NCBI GenBank assembly: GCA_040004225.1
Contig: JBDUBI010000175.1
Coordinates: forward strand, 1-22,092
DNA: 22,092 bases
Origin: JALYUA01 sp040004225
GTDB lineage: Bacteria > Acidobacteriota > Thermoanaerobaculia > UBA5066 > Gp7-AA6
Reading direction: 5' to 3'
In this document: piece after piece, positions 1 to 7,394 of the stretch
Layout: each line of letters starts with the position of its first letter
Numbering within the stretch: the stretch's first letter is position 1
Translations under genes and position numbers: made by a program
The notes under the pieces: model-generated
Database searches by the model: none
What the model saw: only the letters and a program-made list of their open reading frames with translations
What the model was told of the DNA's origin: nothing

Positions 1-1
1 G

Positions 2-1243
2 GCGATTTTCGCCACACTGCTCCTCGGCACTCTGCTGATCGGAGTCGCCTTCTACCGCCGCGAGGCGACGCTCGGTCGTTTCCGCGAGCCCGCGCCCTCA
101 AACGCCATCGACGAGGCGTGGCTCGATCAGCGCCTCTTCTCGCTGCTGCCCGAGGAGGCGGGAGCGCTCTGGGACGATTCCATCGGAGCGCCCGAGGTCA
201 CCGCGGTTCTCGCGCGGTTGACCGCTCAAAAAAAGCTCGAGACGAACGCGTCCGAGAAAGAAATGACGATGCGTCTCCGGGCGCCGATCGATTCCTTCCA
301 GGGGTACGAGCGGAAGCTGCTCGAGGGGCTGTTTTTCGGCGGGCGCACCGAGACCTCCACATCCGAGATCAAGAAGCACTACAAGAGCAGTGGCTTCGAC
401 CCGGCGAACAGGATCGAAGCCGGTCTGCGCGAGAGGCTCGCCCGGCACGCCGACTTTCAGGACCGTTCCGGTCGGCCCCCGCGAGGGCCGACGTTCGCGC
501 TTTTTCTCGCCGGAGTGGCCCTGCTCGTCTCCGACCCCCTGCGCGGCGCGACCGGCTGGGGGTTCCTCGTCTCAGCGGCGATCACGACGGGCTTCTTCTG
601 GGGGATCGGGGCGATCGCCGCCCTCCGCTATCAGAAGCGGATGGAGGGGCTCGCGCCCTGGTCGCTGTCTTTTCTCTTCGTGCCGGCCTTTTTCCTCTGG
701 AGCTGGTGGCGCGGCCTGTCCGGCTCGGGGGTCACGCCGCTCCCGTCCCTGATCGGGCTGCTCTTACTCCAGCTCGCCGTGATTCAAAACCTCTTCAATG
801 CCGCCCGGACCCGCAGCGGTCCCAAGAAAGTCGCGCGGCGCAAGGAGCTCGCCGCGGCGCGCCGGTTCTTCGAACGGGAGCTTTCGAAACAGGTCCCGCG
901 CATGAAGGACGCCTGGTTCCCGTGGATCGCGGCGTTCGGGCTGGGTCCCTCGGTCGATCGCTGGTTCCGGTCGTTCGGCGGCGCCGCGGCGGCCACCGCA
1001 GGCGCAGGGTCGTCCGGATCGCGAAGCGGTTCTTCACCGTCGTCTTCGTCGCCCGGGTTTTCCGGAGACTCGAGCGGGTTCACGGGCGGAGGCGGCTTCT
1101 CCGGCGGCGGCGGCTCGTCGGGCTCCTGGGCGGTGGCGGCCGGGGCTCTCGCAGCAGGTGTCTCGGCACCGAGCTCGTCTGGCGGCGGCGGGGGAGGCGG
1201 GGGCGGCGGCAGCTCGGGCGGCGGTGGCGGCGGCGGGTGGTGA
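2..1243 (+). CDS. DUF2207-like membrane protein with Gly/Ser-rich tail (5' end outside window)
   Basis: The frame is open from the first bases of the window, so this is the C-terminal 413 residues of a longer protein. The upstream part, including an acidic segment with LWDDS and EVTAVLARL, continues smoothly into the rest; a TTG at 218 is therefore not the true start. Two or three hydrophobic segments lie at about 500-770. The last ~80 codons are almost entirely Ser and Gly and end in GGGGGW, which is the usual ending of DUF2207 (YciQ-type) proteins. That family is membrane-anchored and of unknown function. The stop overlaps the next gene's GTG by four bases, so the two are probably co-translated. 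The family call is from memory of its architecture; function is not known. Confidence 0.8.
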   Translation, partial: AIFATLLLGTLLIGVAFYRREATLGRFREPAPSNAIDEAWLDQRLFSLLPEEAGALWDDSIGAPEVTAVLARLTAQKKLETNASEKEMTMRLRAPIDSFQGYERKLLEGLFFGGRTETSTSEIKKHYKSSGFDPANRIEAGLRERLARHADFQDRSGRPPRGPTFALFLAGVALLVSDPLRGATGWGFLVSAAITTGFFWGIGAIAALRYQKRMEGLAPWSLSFLFVPAFFLWSWWRGLSGSGVTPLPSLIGLLLLQLAVIQNLFNAARTRSGPKKVARRKELAAARRFFERELSKQVPRMKDAWFPWIAAFGLGPSVDRWFRSFGGAAAATAGAGSSGSRSGSSPSSSSPGFSGDSSGFTGGGGFSGGGGSSGSWAVAAGALAAGVSAPSSSGGGGGGGGGGSSGGGGGGGW

Positions 1244-2283
1244 GCCCGCGGAAATCGCTGAAGCCGGTCGCCCTCCCGATCCGCTCCCCGCGCCCGCCCG
1301 GCACGACGAGGGGTTCGCTCCGCCGGCTCTATGCGGAATTTACGGACCCGGGCCCCGCGGGCGACACGCCCGTTTTCCTGAAGAAGTACGCCGAGGGCTT
1401 CGTGCCGGGATGCATGGGGCTTCCGTTCCTCGGGGCCGGCATCGCGGTCATGACTCTGGCGTCGCACCGCATCGACGCGGCGGACAAGAAAACGTTCCTT
1501 CCGATCCTCTTCGGCGGGGTGTTCGCGCTCGCGGGTGTGCTCGTGACGACGCTCGGCGCGAAGACCATCCTCCGCAAGAGCGGAGCACCGGCGCCGCGAA
1601 ACGGAGCGCCGTGGACGAGCGACAACGACTGGGACACCTCGGGTGCGGGCCCCGACGGCTCGGAGAGCGGCTTCCGGGCGGTGGTCGGTCGCCTCATCTT
1701 CTTCCTCTTTATCGGGTTCTTGAACTTCCTCTGGACGGTCCACATGGCCGCGGGCGCCCGCGTGATCGTGTCTCTCGTCCTCGGCCTTTTCGATCTCGTC
1801 GCGGTCCTCGTCCTCTACGACACGCTCCGCAAAATGGTGCAGGCGGTCCGCGTCGGAACCCCGAGGCTTGCCTGGCGGACGTTCCCCTCGTTCACGGGCG
1901 GCCGTTTCGAAGCCGTCTTTCAAACGACGCGCGCGATGCGGCCGACCGGCCCGCCGCAGGTGACGCTGCGGCGCATCGAGCAGCGGTTGAACGATGCGTC
2001 GGCCGATGCGGATGCGGGTGATTCGGACACGGCGGAGGATGTTCCGGCCGCCGCGGCCGCCATGCGCGCCTACGAGGCCTGGTCGGCAACGCAGACTCTC
2101 CCCGCTTTCGCTCAGGGGACGATGACGTCCTTTCCGATCGCAATGGAGGTGCCGGCCAATCAGCCGGGAACCGACCTCTCGAAGGACCAGTGCACGTACT
2201 GGCAGCTCGCCGTCTCCGTGCCGGTCCTGGGGCCAGACCTCGAGGCGGTCTTCCTGGTTCCGATCTACGAACGACCGAAATGA
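1240..2283 (+). CDS. hypothetical four-helix membrane protein (DUF3592-like)
   Basis: This 347-residue protein starts at a GTG whose last two bases are part of the preceding TGA (GTGA overlap). Four hydrophobic segments occur at roughly residues 45-75, 80-110, 145-170 and 175-205. They are followed by a soluble C-terminal half with an acidic Asp/Ala-rich linker (near 2000-2040) and a beta-rich end. A pair of helices, a hydrophilic loop, a second pair and an extracytoplasmic beta domain resembles DUF3592-type proteins, but this is only a structural resemblance. It ends in an ATGA overlap with the next gene. The frame stays open far upstream, but upstream of 1240 it only shadows the DUF2207-like gene. 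Confidence 0.75.
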   Translation: MSPRKSLKPVALPIRSPRPPGTTRGSLRRLYAEFTDPGPAGDTPVFLKKYAEGFVPGCMGLPFLGAGIAVMTLASHRIDAADKKTFLPILFGGVFALAGVLVTTLGAKTILRKSGAPAPRNGAPWTSDNDWDTSGAGPDGSESGFRAVVGRLIFFLFIGFLNFLWTVHMAAGARVIVSLVLGLFDLVAVLVLYDTLRKMVQAVRVGTPRLAWRTFPSFTGGRFEAVFQTTRAMRPTGPPQVTLRRIEQRLNDASADADAGDSDTAEDVPAAAAAMRAYEAWSATQTLPAFAQGTMTSFPIAMEVPANQPGTDLSKDQCTYWQLAVSVPVLGPDLEAVFLVPIYERPK

Positions 2284-2702
2284 CGGCCGCGCCGTGGTCG
2301 AAGTTCTCTCTTCCGGGGGATGCCCCGGCCTTCGCCGTCGGAGCTTCGCCCGAGTTCACCCGGACGGTCCGCGAGATCTTCGGGCCGCTGGTCGAACGGG
2401 TTCCCGAAGTCCCCGCCGGTCCGATCGCCTGGATTCTCGCGGAAGTTCCGGCGGAGGGCTCCCTGACCGGGTTCTTCCGGACACTCGAGAAGAGTCTGGC
2501 CCGCTCGGGATCGCTCTGGACCGTTTTGCCGAAGAAGCCGTTCGCCGCGGAGCTCGAATTCCCCTTCATGTGGCTGGACGTGCAGAAGGCGGGCCTCTCC
2601 GCCGGTCTCGTCGACAACAAGATCGCGGCGTTCTCGCCGCGGCTCACGTCGATCCGTTTCGTCGTGCCGATCGCCCGGAGGAAGTCGAAGCCCGGCGGAT
2701 AG
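2280..2702 (+). CDS. DUF3052-like small hypothetical protein
   Basis: A 140-residue soluble protein that begins at the ATG of an ATGA overlap with the upstream stop. The central WTVLPKK and the later AGLSAGLVDNKIAAF followed by IRFVVP match the pattern I associate with DUF3052 (a W-x-x-x-PK motif, then a GLVDnK motif and a final beta strand). The N-terminal region is shorter than usual for that family. It closes a three-gene co-translated run. Function is unknown. The stop codon TAG is also part of a possible -10 element for trmFO. Confidence 0.75.
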   Translation: MTAAPWSKFSLPGDAPAFAVGASPEFTRTVREIFGPLVERVPEVPAGPIAWILAEVPAEGSLTGFFRTLEKSLARSGSLWTVLPKKPFAAELEFPFMWLDVQKAGLSAGLVDNKIAAFSPRLTSIRFVVPIARRKSKPGG

Positions 2703-2705
2703 AAT
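2700..2705 (+). promoter_or_regulatory. candidate -10 box for leaderless trmFO transcript
   Basis: TAGAAT lies exactly seven bases before the trmFO GTG and overlaps the previous stop codon. No Shine-Dalgarno sequence precedes the GTG, so transcription starting at or next to the start codon is plausible. No convincing -35 is visible. Confidence 0.35.
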
Positions 2706-2712
2706 TGCCGGC

Positions 2713-4056
2713 GTGGACTCCGAGCCCGTCACGATTATCGGCGCCGGGCTCGCGGGCTCGGAGTGCGCCTGGCAGCTGGCGCGGCGGGGCCACGCGGTGC
2801 GTCTCTTCGAGATGCGCCCGAAGGTGACCACGTCCGCCCATCGCACGGACCGGTTCGCTGAGCTCGTCTGCTCGAACTCCTTCCGGTCCGACAATCCGTT
2901 GAACGCCGTCGGGCTTCTGAAGCGCGAAATGGAGGAGCTCGACTCCGTCATCGTCAGAAGCGCCCGGGCCGCCGCGCTGCCGGCCGGGGACGCGCTCGCC
3001 ATGGACCGCGACGTCTTCTCCGCCGCAGTCACGGCCGCCCTGTCGAGCCTCCCCGAGATCGAGGTCGTCCGGGAGGAGGTCCGGGAAATTCCCCGGGAAG
3101 GGCACGTCGTGATCGCAACGGGGCCGCTCACGTCCGCGGCGCTGGACGCGGAGATCGGGCGGCTCCTGGGGACGGAGGACCTCTACTTCTACGACTCCAT
3201 CGCTCCCGTGGTCGTCGCGGACAGCCTCGATTTTTCGAAGATGTACGCGATGTCCCGGTACGGAAAGGGCGGCGGCGCGGATTACTGGAATTGCCCCCTC
3301 TCGCGCGATCAGTACGAGGAGCTGATGACAGATCTCCTCGCCGGCGAAACGGTGCCGATCCACGATTTTGAGAAGGGCATCTACTTCGAGGGGTGCCTCC
3401 CGATCGAGGTCATGGCGGAGCGCGGCTCAGAGACCCTCCGGCACGGTCCGATGAAGCCCATGGGACTGCCCGAGCCCTCGACCGGCCGCATTCCCTGGGC
3501 CGTCGTGCAGCTGCGCCAGGACGATCTCGCGAAGGCGCACTACAACCTCGTCGGCTTTCAGACGAAGTTGAAGATCGCCGAGCAGCAGCGCATCTTCCGC
3601 AAGATTCCGGGTCTCGAGAACGCGTCCTTCGCTCGCTACGGAATGCTTCACCGCAACACGTACATTCGCGCCCCCGCACATCTCGATCGGCTGTGGCGAA
3701 TGCGCCGCGAGCCGCGGATCTCGTTTGCCGGGCAAATCACGGGGGTCGAGGGATATGTCGAGAGCGCGGCGACGGGTCTCGCGGTCGGCCGCACGATCGC
3801 GCAGACGCTCGAGGGACGCGAGCCCGTCGAGATCCCAGCGACGACGGCGATCGGATCGCTCGCGCGGCACTGCTCCGACCGCCCTCCGACGGAGAAATTC
3901 GAGCCGATGAACGTGACGTTCGGGTTGATCGAGGACTCCTCTCACTCGCCCATCCGCGACAAGGCGGAGCGCCGCCGCCGAATGGTGGACCGCGCCTTAA
4001 ACGCCATCCGCGACTGGCGAGAAACGACGGGCGCTCCTTTCGTGCTGGCGCGATGA
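2713..4056 (+). CDS. trmFO: TrmFO, methylenetetrahydrofolate-tRNA-(uracil-54-C5)-methyltransferase
   Basis: This 447-residue flavoprotein has the family's usual length. It carries out folate/FAD-dependent methylation of U54 in the tRNA T-loop. The N-terminus has the FAD-binding GAGLAGSECAW. CSNSFRSD contains Cys53, aligned with one of the two catalytic cysteines, and YFEGCLPIEVMAERG contains the second, Cys228. Conserved blocks GPMKPMGL, GFQTKLK, GMLHRNTYI and GQITGVEGY follow. It starts at GTG 2713; there is no better upstream start and no Shine-Dalgarno. TrmFO is the folate-dependent alternative to SAM-dependent TrmA. It is followed by xerC and hslVU further on, as in Firmicutes, but with genes inserted between. 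Confidence 0.97.
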   Translation: MDSEPVTIIGAGLAGSECAWQLARRGHAVRLFEMRPKVTTSAHRTDRFAELVCSNSFRSDNPLNAVGLLKREMEELDSVIVRSARAAALPAGDALAMDRDVFSAAVTAALSSLPEIEVVREEVREIPREGHVVIATGPLTSAALDAEIGRLLGTEDLYFYDSIAPVVVADSLDFSKMYAMSRYGKGGGADYWNCPLSRDQYEELMTDLLAGETVPIHDFEKGIYFEGCLPIEVMAERGSETLRHGPMKPMGLPEPSTGRIPWAVVQLRQDDLAKAHYNLVGFQTKLKIAEQQRIFRKIPGLENASFARYGMLHRNTYIRAPAHLDRLWRMRREPRISFAGQITGVEGYVESAATGLAVGRTIAQTLEGREPVEIPATTAIGSLARHCSDRPPTEKFEPMNVTFGLIEDSSHSPIRDKAERRRRMVDRALNAIRDWRETTGAPFVLAR

Positions 4057-4073
4057 GCGATTCCCGCTCCATT

Positions 4074-4103
4074 CGTTTCCCGTTTCCCGTTTTCCGTTTT
4101 CCG
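4074..4103 (+). repeat. four tandem CGTTTCC/CGTTTTC heptamers in the trmFO-dehydratase spacer
   Basis: Two copies of CGTTTCC are followed by two of CGTTTTC and a terminal CG. The complementary strand reads as GGGAAACG units. Similar purine units occur at 7274-7290 and, degenerately, near 9570-9600 and 11660-11690. All lie in gene spacers or gene termini. Confidence 0.75.
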
Positions 4104-4120
4104 ACTTCTGGCCCCCTCCC

Positions 4121-5086
4121 ATGCTGACTTTTGCCCGGATCGAAGAGGCGCGGAGGCGTCTGACCGGCGTCGCGATTCGCACGCCCGTCCTGCGCTCGCG
4201 GCAGTTCGACGACGCGGCGAACGCCTCCGTGTTCTTCAAAGCGGAGAATCTCCAGCGGGCCGGCGCGTTCAAGTTCCGCGGCGCCTACAACAAGATCAAG
4301 GCCGAGTCGGAGATCTCGAAGTTTACCGAGGTCGTCGCCTATTCCTCGGGCAACCATGCGCAGGCGGTGGCGCTCGTGTCGAAAATCCTGGGACTCAAAG
4401 CCACAATCGTCATGCCTCGCGACGCCCCCGCCGCGAAGCTCGCCGCGACGCGAGGCTATGGAGCGGAAGTCGTCCTCTACGATCGGTACTCCGAGAGCCG
4501 CGACGAGATCGGCGAGAAGCTCGTGCGCGACCGCGGCGCGCTCCTCGTGCCGCCTTTCGACGATTACCGGATCATGGCGGGCGCCGCCACGGCCGCGGTC
4601 GAGCTCTTAGAGGAGGTTCCGGACCTCGACGCCCTCGTCGTCCCCGTTTCCGGCGGCGGATTGATCGCCGGATGCGCGTTTGCGGCGCGCCACCTAAAGC
4701 CGCAGATCGCCGTCTACGGGACGGAGCCGGTGACCGCCGCCGATACCGCGGAGTCGCTCGAGAAAGGGGAGCGCGTTTCGATCGACGTGCCGCGCACGAT
4801 CGCGGACGGCCTCCAGGTCTGCTCTCCGGGAAAGCTCACCTTCCCGATCGTCCAGGAAACCGTCGAGGGCGTTCTGCTCGTATCCGACGATGAGATGGTG
4901 GAGACACTGTGCTGGATGCTCGAACGGATGAAGGTGCTGGTCGAGCCCTCCGGGGTTGCCGGCGCGGCGGCGGTGCGGCACCGGAAGGCGGATTTTTCGG
5001 GAAAGAAGGTCGGGGTGATCCTCTCGGGCGGCAACGTGGACCGGGACCGCCTCGCGGCGTACCTGACCGCGCCTTCTGCGAAATGA
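4121..5086 (+). CDS. PLP-dependent threonine/serine dehydratase (threonine ammonia-lyase, catabolic type)
   Basis: This 321-residue fold-type II PLP enzyme probably deaminates threonine (and serine) to 2-oxobutyrate (pyruvate). Lys51 in AGAFKFRGA is the PLP-binding lysine. SSGNHAQAVAL binds substrate, and VSGGGLIAG is the glycine loop that holds the cofactor phosphate. No C-terminal ACT regulatory domain is present, so it resembles TdcB-type enzymes rather than full-length IlvA. Serine racemase or hydroxyaspartate dehydratase cannot be excluded. The ATG follows a pyrimidine-rich spacer with no Shine-Dalgarno. The gene ends in an ATGA overlap with the DUF4198 gene. Confidence 0.9.
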   Translation: MLTFARIEEARRRLTGVAIRTPVLRSRQFDDAANASVFFKAENLQRAGAFKFRGAYNKIKAESEISKFTEVVAYSSGNHAQAVALVSKILGLKATIVMPRDAPAAKLAATRGYGAEVVLYDRYSESRDEIGEKLVRDRGALLVPPFDDYRIMAGAATAAVELLEEVPDLDALVVPVSGGGLIAGCAFAARHLKPQIAVYGTEPVTAADTAESLEKGERVSIDVPRTIADGLQVCSPGKLTFPIVQETVEGVLLVSDDEMVETLCWMLERMKVLVEPSGVAGAAAVRHRKADFSGKKVGVILSGGNVDRDRLAAYLTAPSAK

Positions 5087-5880
5087 GGCGCCTCTGGCCG
5101 GCGCTTCTTCTGACGCTGCTGCCTGCGGCCCTCTCCGCGCACGACTTCTGGATCGAGCCTTCCACGTTTCGTCCGGCCGCGCATCAGGACTTTACCGTCG
5201 CCCTGAGGGTCGGAGAACATTTTCAGGGCGAGCCGGTTCCGCGCGACGACCGGCGAATCAAGCGGTTCTTCCTCGTGTCGGCGCTCGGGGAGGCGCCCCT
5301 GCCGGGACTTCCCGGAAACGACCCCGCCGGGTTTGCGCGGATCGAAACACCAGGTCTGGCGGTGATCGGATACCGCAGCGACCGTTCTCCGGTGACGCTC
5401 GAAGCGGAGAAGTTCGAGAAGTATCTGGCCGAACAGGGGCTCGATCAGGTTTTGAAGGAGCGTGAGAAGCGCGGCGAGCGGCAGAAGCCGGGCCGCGAAG
5501 TCTTTTCCCGCAGCGTCAAATCAATCGTGTTCGCGGGCCCGAGAGGGCGCGAGTACGACAGGCATCTTGGTCTCACCCTGGAGCTGCAGCTTGGCAGCGA
5601 CCCCGCGTCGTGGCGTGAAGAGGCTGGCTCCGGATCGCCGATGAAGTTTCGCCTCACCTACGAGGACAAGCCTCTCGGGGGCGCGCTCGTGAAGGCGATC
5701 AGCCGGGACGATCCGGGCAAGACCCTGACCGTCCGGTCGGGCAGGGACGGCAGCGTCACGCTGCGTCTACCCCGCCGGGGCGTGTGGCTCGTGGAGGCCG
5801 TCCACATGGTTGCCGCGCCCAAAGGCGTCGACGCCGACTGGGAAAGCATCTGGACGTCCGTGACGTTCGAAATCCCGTGA
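5083..5880 (+). CDS. DUF4198 periplasmic protein (putative metal-binding)
   Basis: A 265-residue secreted protein starting in an ATGA overlap with the dehydratase. Residues 1-19 form a signal peptide (MRR, hydrophobic core, ALSA). Predicted cleavage leaves HDFWIEP at the mature N-terminus, the common start of DUF4198 proteins. The family is related to the NikM-type periplasmic part of nickel/cobalt uptake systems and contains an Ig-like C-terminal domain; here the last ~80 residues are beta-rich. No transporter genes lie next to it. Instead a Sco/CusF protein and a cytochrome c follow, so copper handling is a reasonable inference. Exact ligand unknown. Confidence 0.85.
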   Translation: MRRLWPALLLTLLPAALSAHDFWIEPSTFRPAAHQDFTVALRVGEHFQGEPVPRDDRRIKRFFLVSALGEAPLPGLPGNDPAGFARIETPGLAVIGYRSDRSPVTLEAEKFEKYLAEQGLDQVLKEREKRGERQKPGREVFSRSVKSIVFAGPRGREYDRHLGLTLELQLGSDPASWREEAGSGSPMKFRLTYEDKPLGGALVKAISRDDPGKTLTVRSGRDGSVTLRLPRRGVWLVEAVHMVAAPKGVDADWESIWTSVTFEIP

Positions 5881-5941
5881 GCGTGCCGCGGGTTTCTCTC
5901 AGGGGAGGCTTCACCGCGGAAGATCGCGCGGGTCTGTCGCG

Positions 5942-6931
5942 TTGAATGGCGATGTGATCCCGCGACCTCCGTCTCCCTGCGCTTCCGGAGAGGGTCGGGG
6001 TGAGAGGGATTCCCTCCCGCCCCGTCGCCTCCCGTCCTCTCGGAGCGGCGCCTTCGCCCTTCTTCTCGTTCTGGCCGCTCTGTCGGCGTGTCATCGGAAG
6101 GAGTCACGCGGGGAGGACCAATCCGCCTCCGCCAAACGGTACCCCTTCCACGGGATCGTGCGCGATGTGAAAAACGGCGGCGCCGACGTGCTCGTCGAGC
6201 ACGATGCGGTCCCCGGTTTCATGGGAGCGATGACGATGCTGTTCCCGACACACGGAGCGCTCGAGGTCACGAGGGCCCTCGCCCCGGGCGACGTAATCGA
6301 CGCGACGCTCGTCGTGGAGGAGAGCCGTTACTGGCTCGAAGGCATCCTGCGAAAGAAGCGCTCCGGGGCGCCGCGCCCTCTCGCGCCTGCCGCGCAACCG
6401 CCGCCCGCCGGGGCGGTGACCCCCGTTCCCAACCGGGCGGTGAAGCTCGGGGAGCGGATCCCCGACTTCGAGCTGACGGACCAGGCGTCGCGGCCCGTAC
6501 GGCTTTCTTCTCTCCGGGGAGAGCCGGTCGCGGTCACTTTTCTCTATACGCGATGCCCCGTGGCGACCGCGTGTCCGATGACGACCGCCAAGTTCTCGCG
6601 CCTGGACGCGATGTTGAAGGAGAAGGGATACGGGAAGCTGATCGTCGTGACGGTCGATCCCGAGCACGACACCCCGGCCGTCCTCGCGGACTACGCACGG
6701 AAGGCGGGGGCCGACGTGAAGCGGTGGAAGTTTCTGACCGGCTCTCCGGCGGCGGTGGCGGAGGTCGCGTCCTCGTTCGGCGTCCTCTACTACCTCGAGC
6801 GCGGACAGGTGATTCACGGGCAGGCCGTGGCGGTCGTCGATCCCGAAGGGCGGCTCGCGTCGATCTATTACGGAGAGAGCTGGGAGCCGGAGCACCTGCT
6901 CCGCGACATCGAGAAAGCGAGGAAGGGATGA
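5942..6931 (+). CDS. CusF-Sco1 fusion lipoprotein (copper chaperone/thioredoxin fold)
   Basis: A predicted lipoprotein of up to 329 residues, with lipobox LSAC (Cys50) after a hydrophobic segment. Residues ~67-103 resemble a CusF copper-binding domain (YPFHGIVRDV, His87, and Met97/Met99 in GAMTM). A Pro/Ala linker follows, then a Sco1/SenC thioredoxin-like domain from ~165. The Sco cysteines are Cys205 and Cys211 (CPVATAC, spacing CX5C rather than the classical CX3C), with His292 downstream. Sco proteins deliver copper to the CuA site of cytochrome oxidase. The start is uncertain: TTG 5942 or GTG 5954 are the only usable starts, and the N-terminal ~25 residues are encoded by a dispersed repeat. 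An ATGA overlap links it to the cytochrome c gene. Confidence 0.9.
   Translation: MNGDVIPRPPSPCASGEGRGERDSLPPRRLPSSRSGAFALLLVLAALSACHRKESRGEDQSASAKRYPFHGIVRDVKNGGADVLVEHDAVPGFMGAMTMLFPTHGALEVTRALAPGDVIDATLVVEESRYWLEGILRKKRSGAPRPLAPAAQPPPAGAVTPVPNRAVKLGERIPDFELTDQASRPVRLSSLRGEPVAVTFLYTRCPVATACPMTTAKFSRLDAMLKEKGYGKLIVVTVDPEHDTPAVLADYARKAGADVKRWKFLTGSPAAVAEVASSFGVLYYLERGQVIHGQAVAVVDPEGRLASIYYGESWEPEHLLRDIEKARKG
5966..6008 (+). repeat. REP-like palindromic repeat, copy 1 (inside the Sco gene 5' end)
   Basis: The segment ends in GGAGAGGGTCGGGGTGAGAGGG and begins with a partly complementary CTCC-rich arm. It matches copies at 12892-12934 (same orientation) and 21353-21398 (opposite orientation). 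It belongs to a type of GAGAGGG-GGGGTGAGGG repeat that is widespread in GC-rich bacterial genomes. Confidence 0.8.
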
Positions 6932-7299
6932 CGCGCACGCGCCTGGCGGCAGGTCTCGTGTTTGCGGGAGTGACAGGAAGCGGGCTCCTCCTGATGGCGG
7001 CGGGGCCCCACCCCTCGCCAGCTTTCGTCGAGTATTGCGCCAAATGCCACGGCGAGGACGGCAAGGGCAGCACGCCCAAGGGCAAGCAGCTCATGGCGAG
7101 AGACTTCACCGATGCGGAATGGCAGTCGGCCAAGAGCGACGCGGAACTGGTCAAAACCGTCACGAAGGGTGGGGAGGACATGCCCGCGTTCGGGAAGAAA
7201 TTCTCGAAAGAGCAGATCGAGAGCCTCGTGAAGGACGACGTGCGGGGGTTCGCACGGGGCGGAAATCGAGACACGGGAAACGGGAACCGAAAGAAATAG
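6928..7299 (+). CDS. small periplasmic class I cytochrome c
   Basis: This 123-residue protein has an N-terminal signal or anchor segment (residues 4-26) and one haem-binding CAKCH (Cys37, Cys40, His41). Met85 in EDMPAFGKKF is the likely sixth haem ligand. It is of the short cytochrome c / cbb3-CcoP-like type and probably carries electrons in the periplasm. It starts in an ATGA overlap with the Sco gene and has a purine-rich AGGAAGG Shine-Dalgarno, so the two are co-translated. The last ~12 residues (rich in Gly, Asn, Arg) are encoded by the GGGAAAC spacer repeat and are probably not functional. Confidence 0.92.
   Translation: MTRTRLAAGLVFAGVTGSGLLLMAAGPHPSPAFVEYCAKCHGEDGKGSTPKGKQLMARDFTDAEWQSAKSDAELVKTVTKGGEDMPAFGKKFSKEQIESLVKDDVRGFARGGNRDTGNGNRKK
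7274..7290 (+). repeat. CGGGAAA-type purine repeat at the 3' end of the cytochrome c gene
   Basis: CGGGAAA and CGGGAAC in tandem, followed by a degenerate unit. This is the complementary version of the heptamers at 4074-4103. Here the repeat lies inside the coding frame and supplies the C-terminal tail. Confidence 0.6.
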
Positions 7300-7379
7300 C
7301 GGCAGAGCGAGGCGGAGACAACGAGGTCCTCCGTCTTAATCTCTTCGCCGTTCGTCCCTGCTCGGGCGCCCACTTCCCT

Positions 7380-7385
7380 TACACT
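7380..7385 (+). promoter_or_regulatory. candidate -10 box upstream of xerC
   Basis: TACACT lies nine bases before the xerC GTG, and no Shine-Dalgarno is present. It fits the short -10-to-start spacing seen before other genes here. No clear -35. Confidence 0.3.
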
Positions 7386-7394
7386 TCTCTCGCA

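Noticed and set aside
784..1923. Long minus-strand open frame opposite the first two genes
   Set aside because: It is antisense to two genes with clear coding features, and its translation is Arg/Pro-rich low complexity. This is typical of shadow frames in GC-rich DNA.
4074..4103. Short tandem repeat as a CRISPR array
   Set aside because: The units are seven bases with no spacers, and no cas genes are present.
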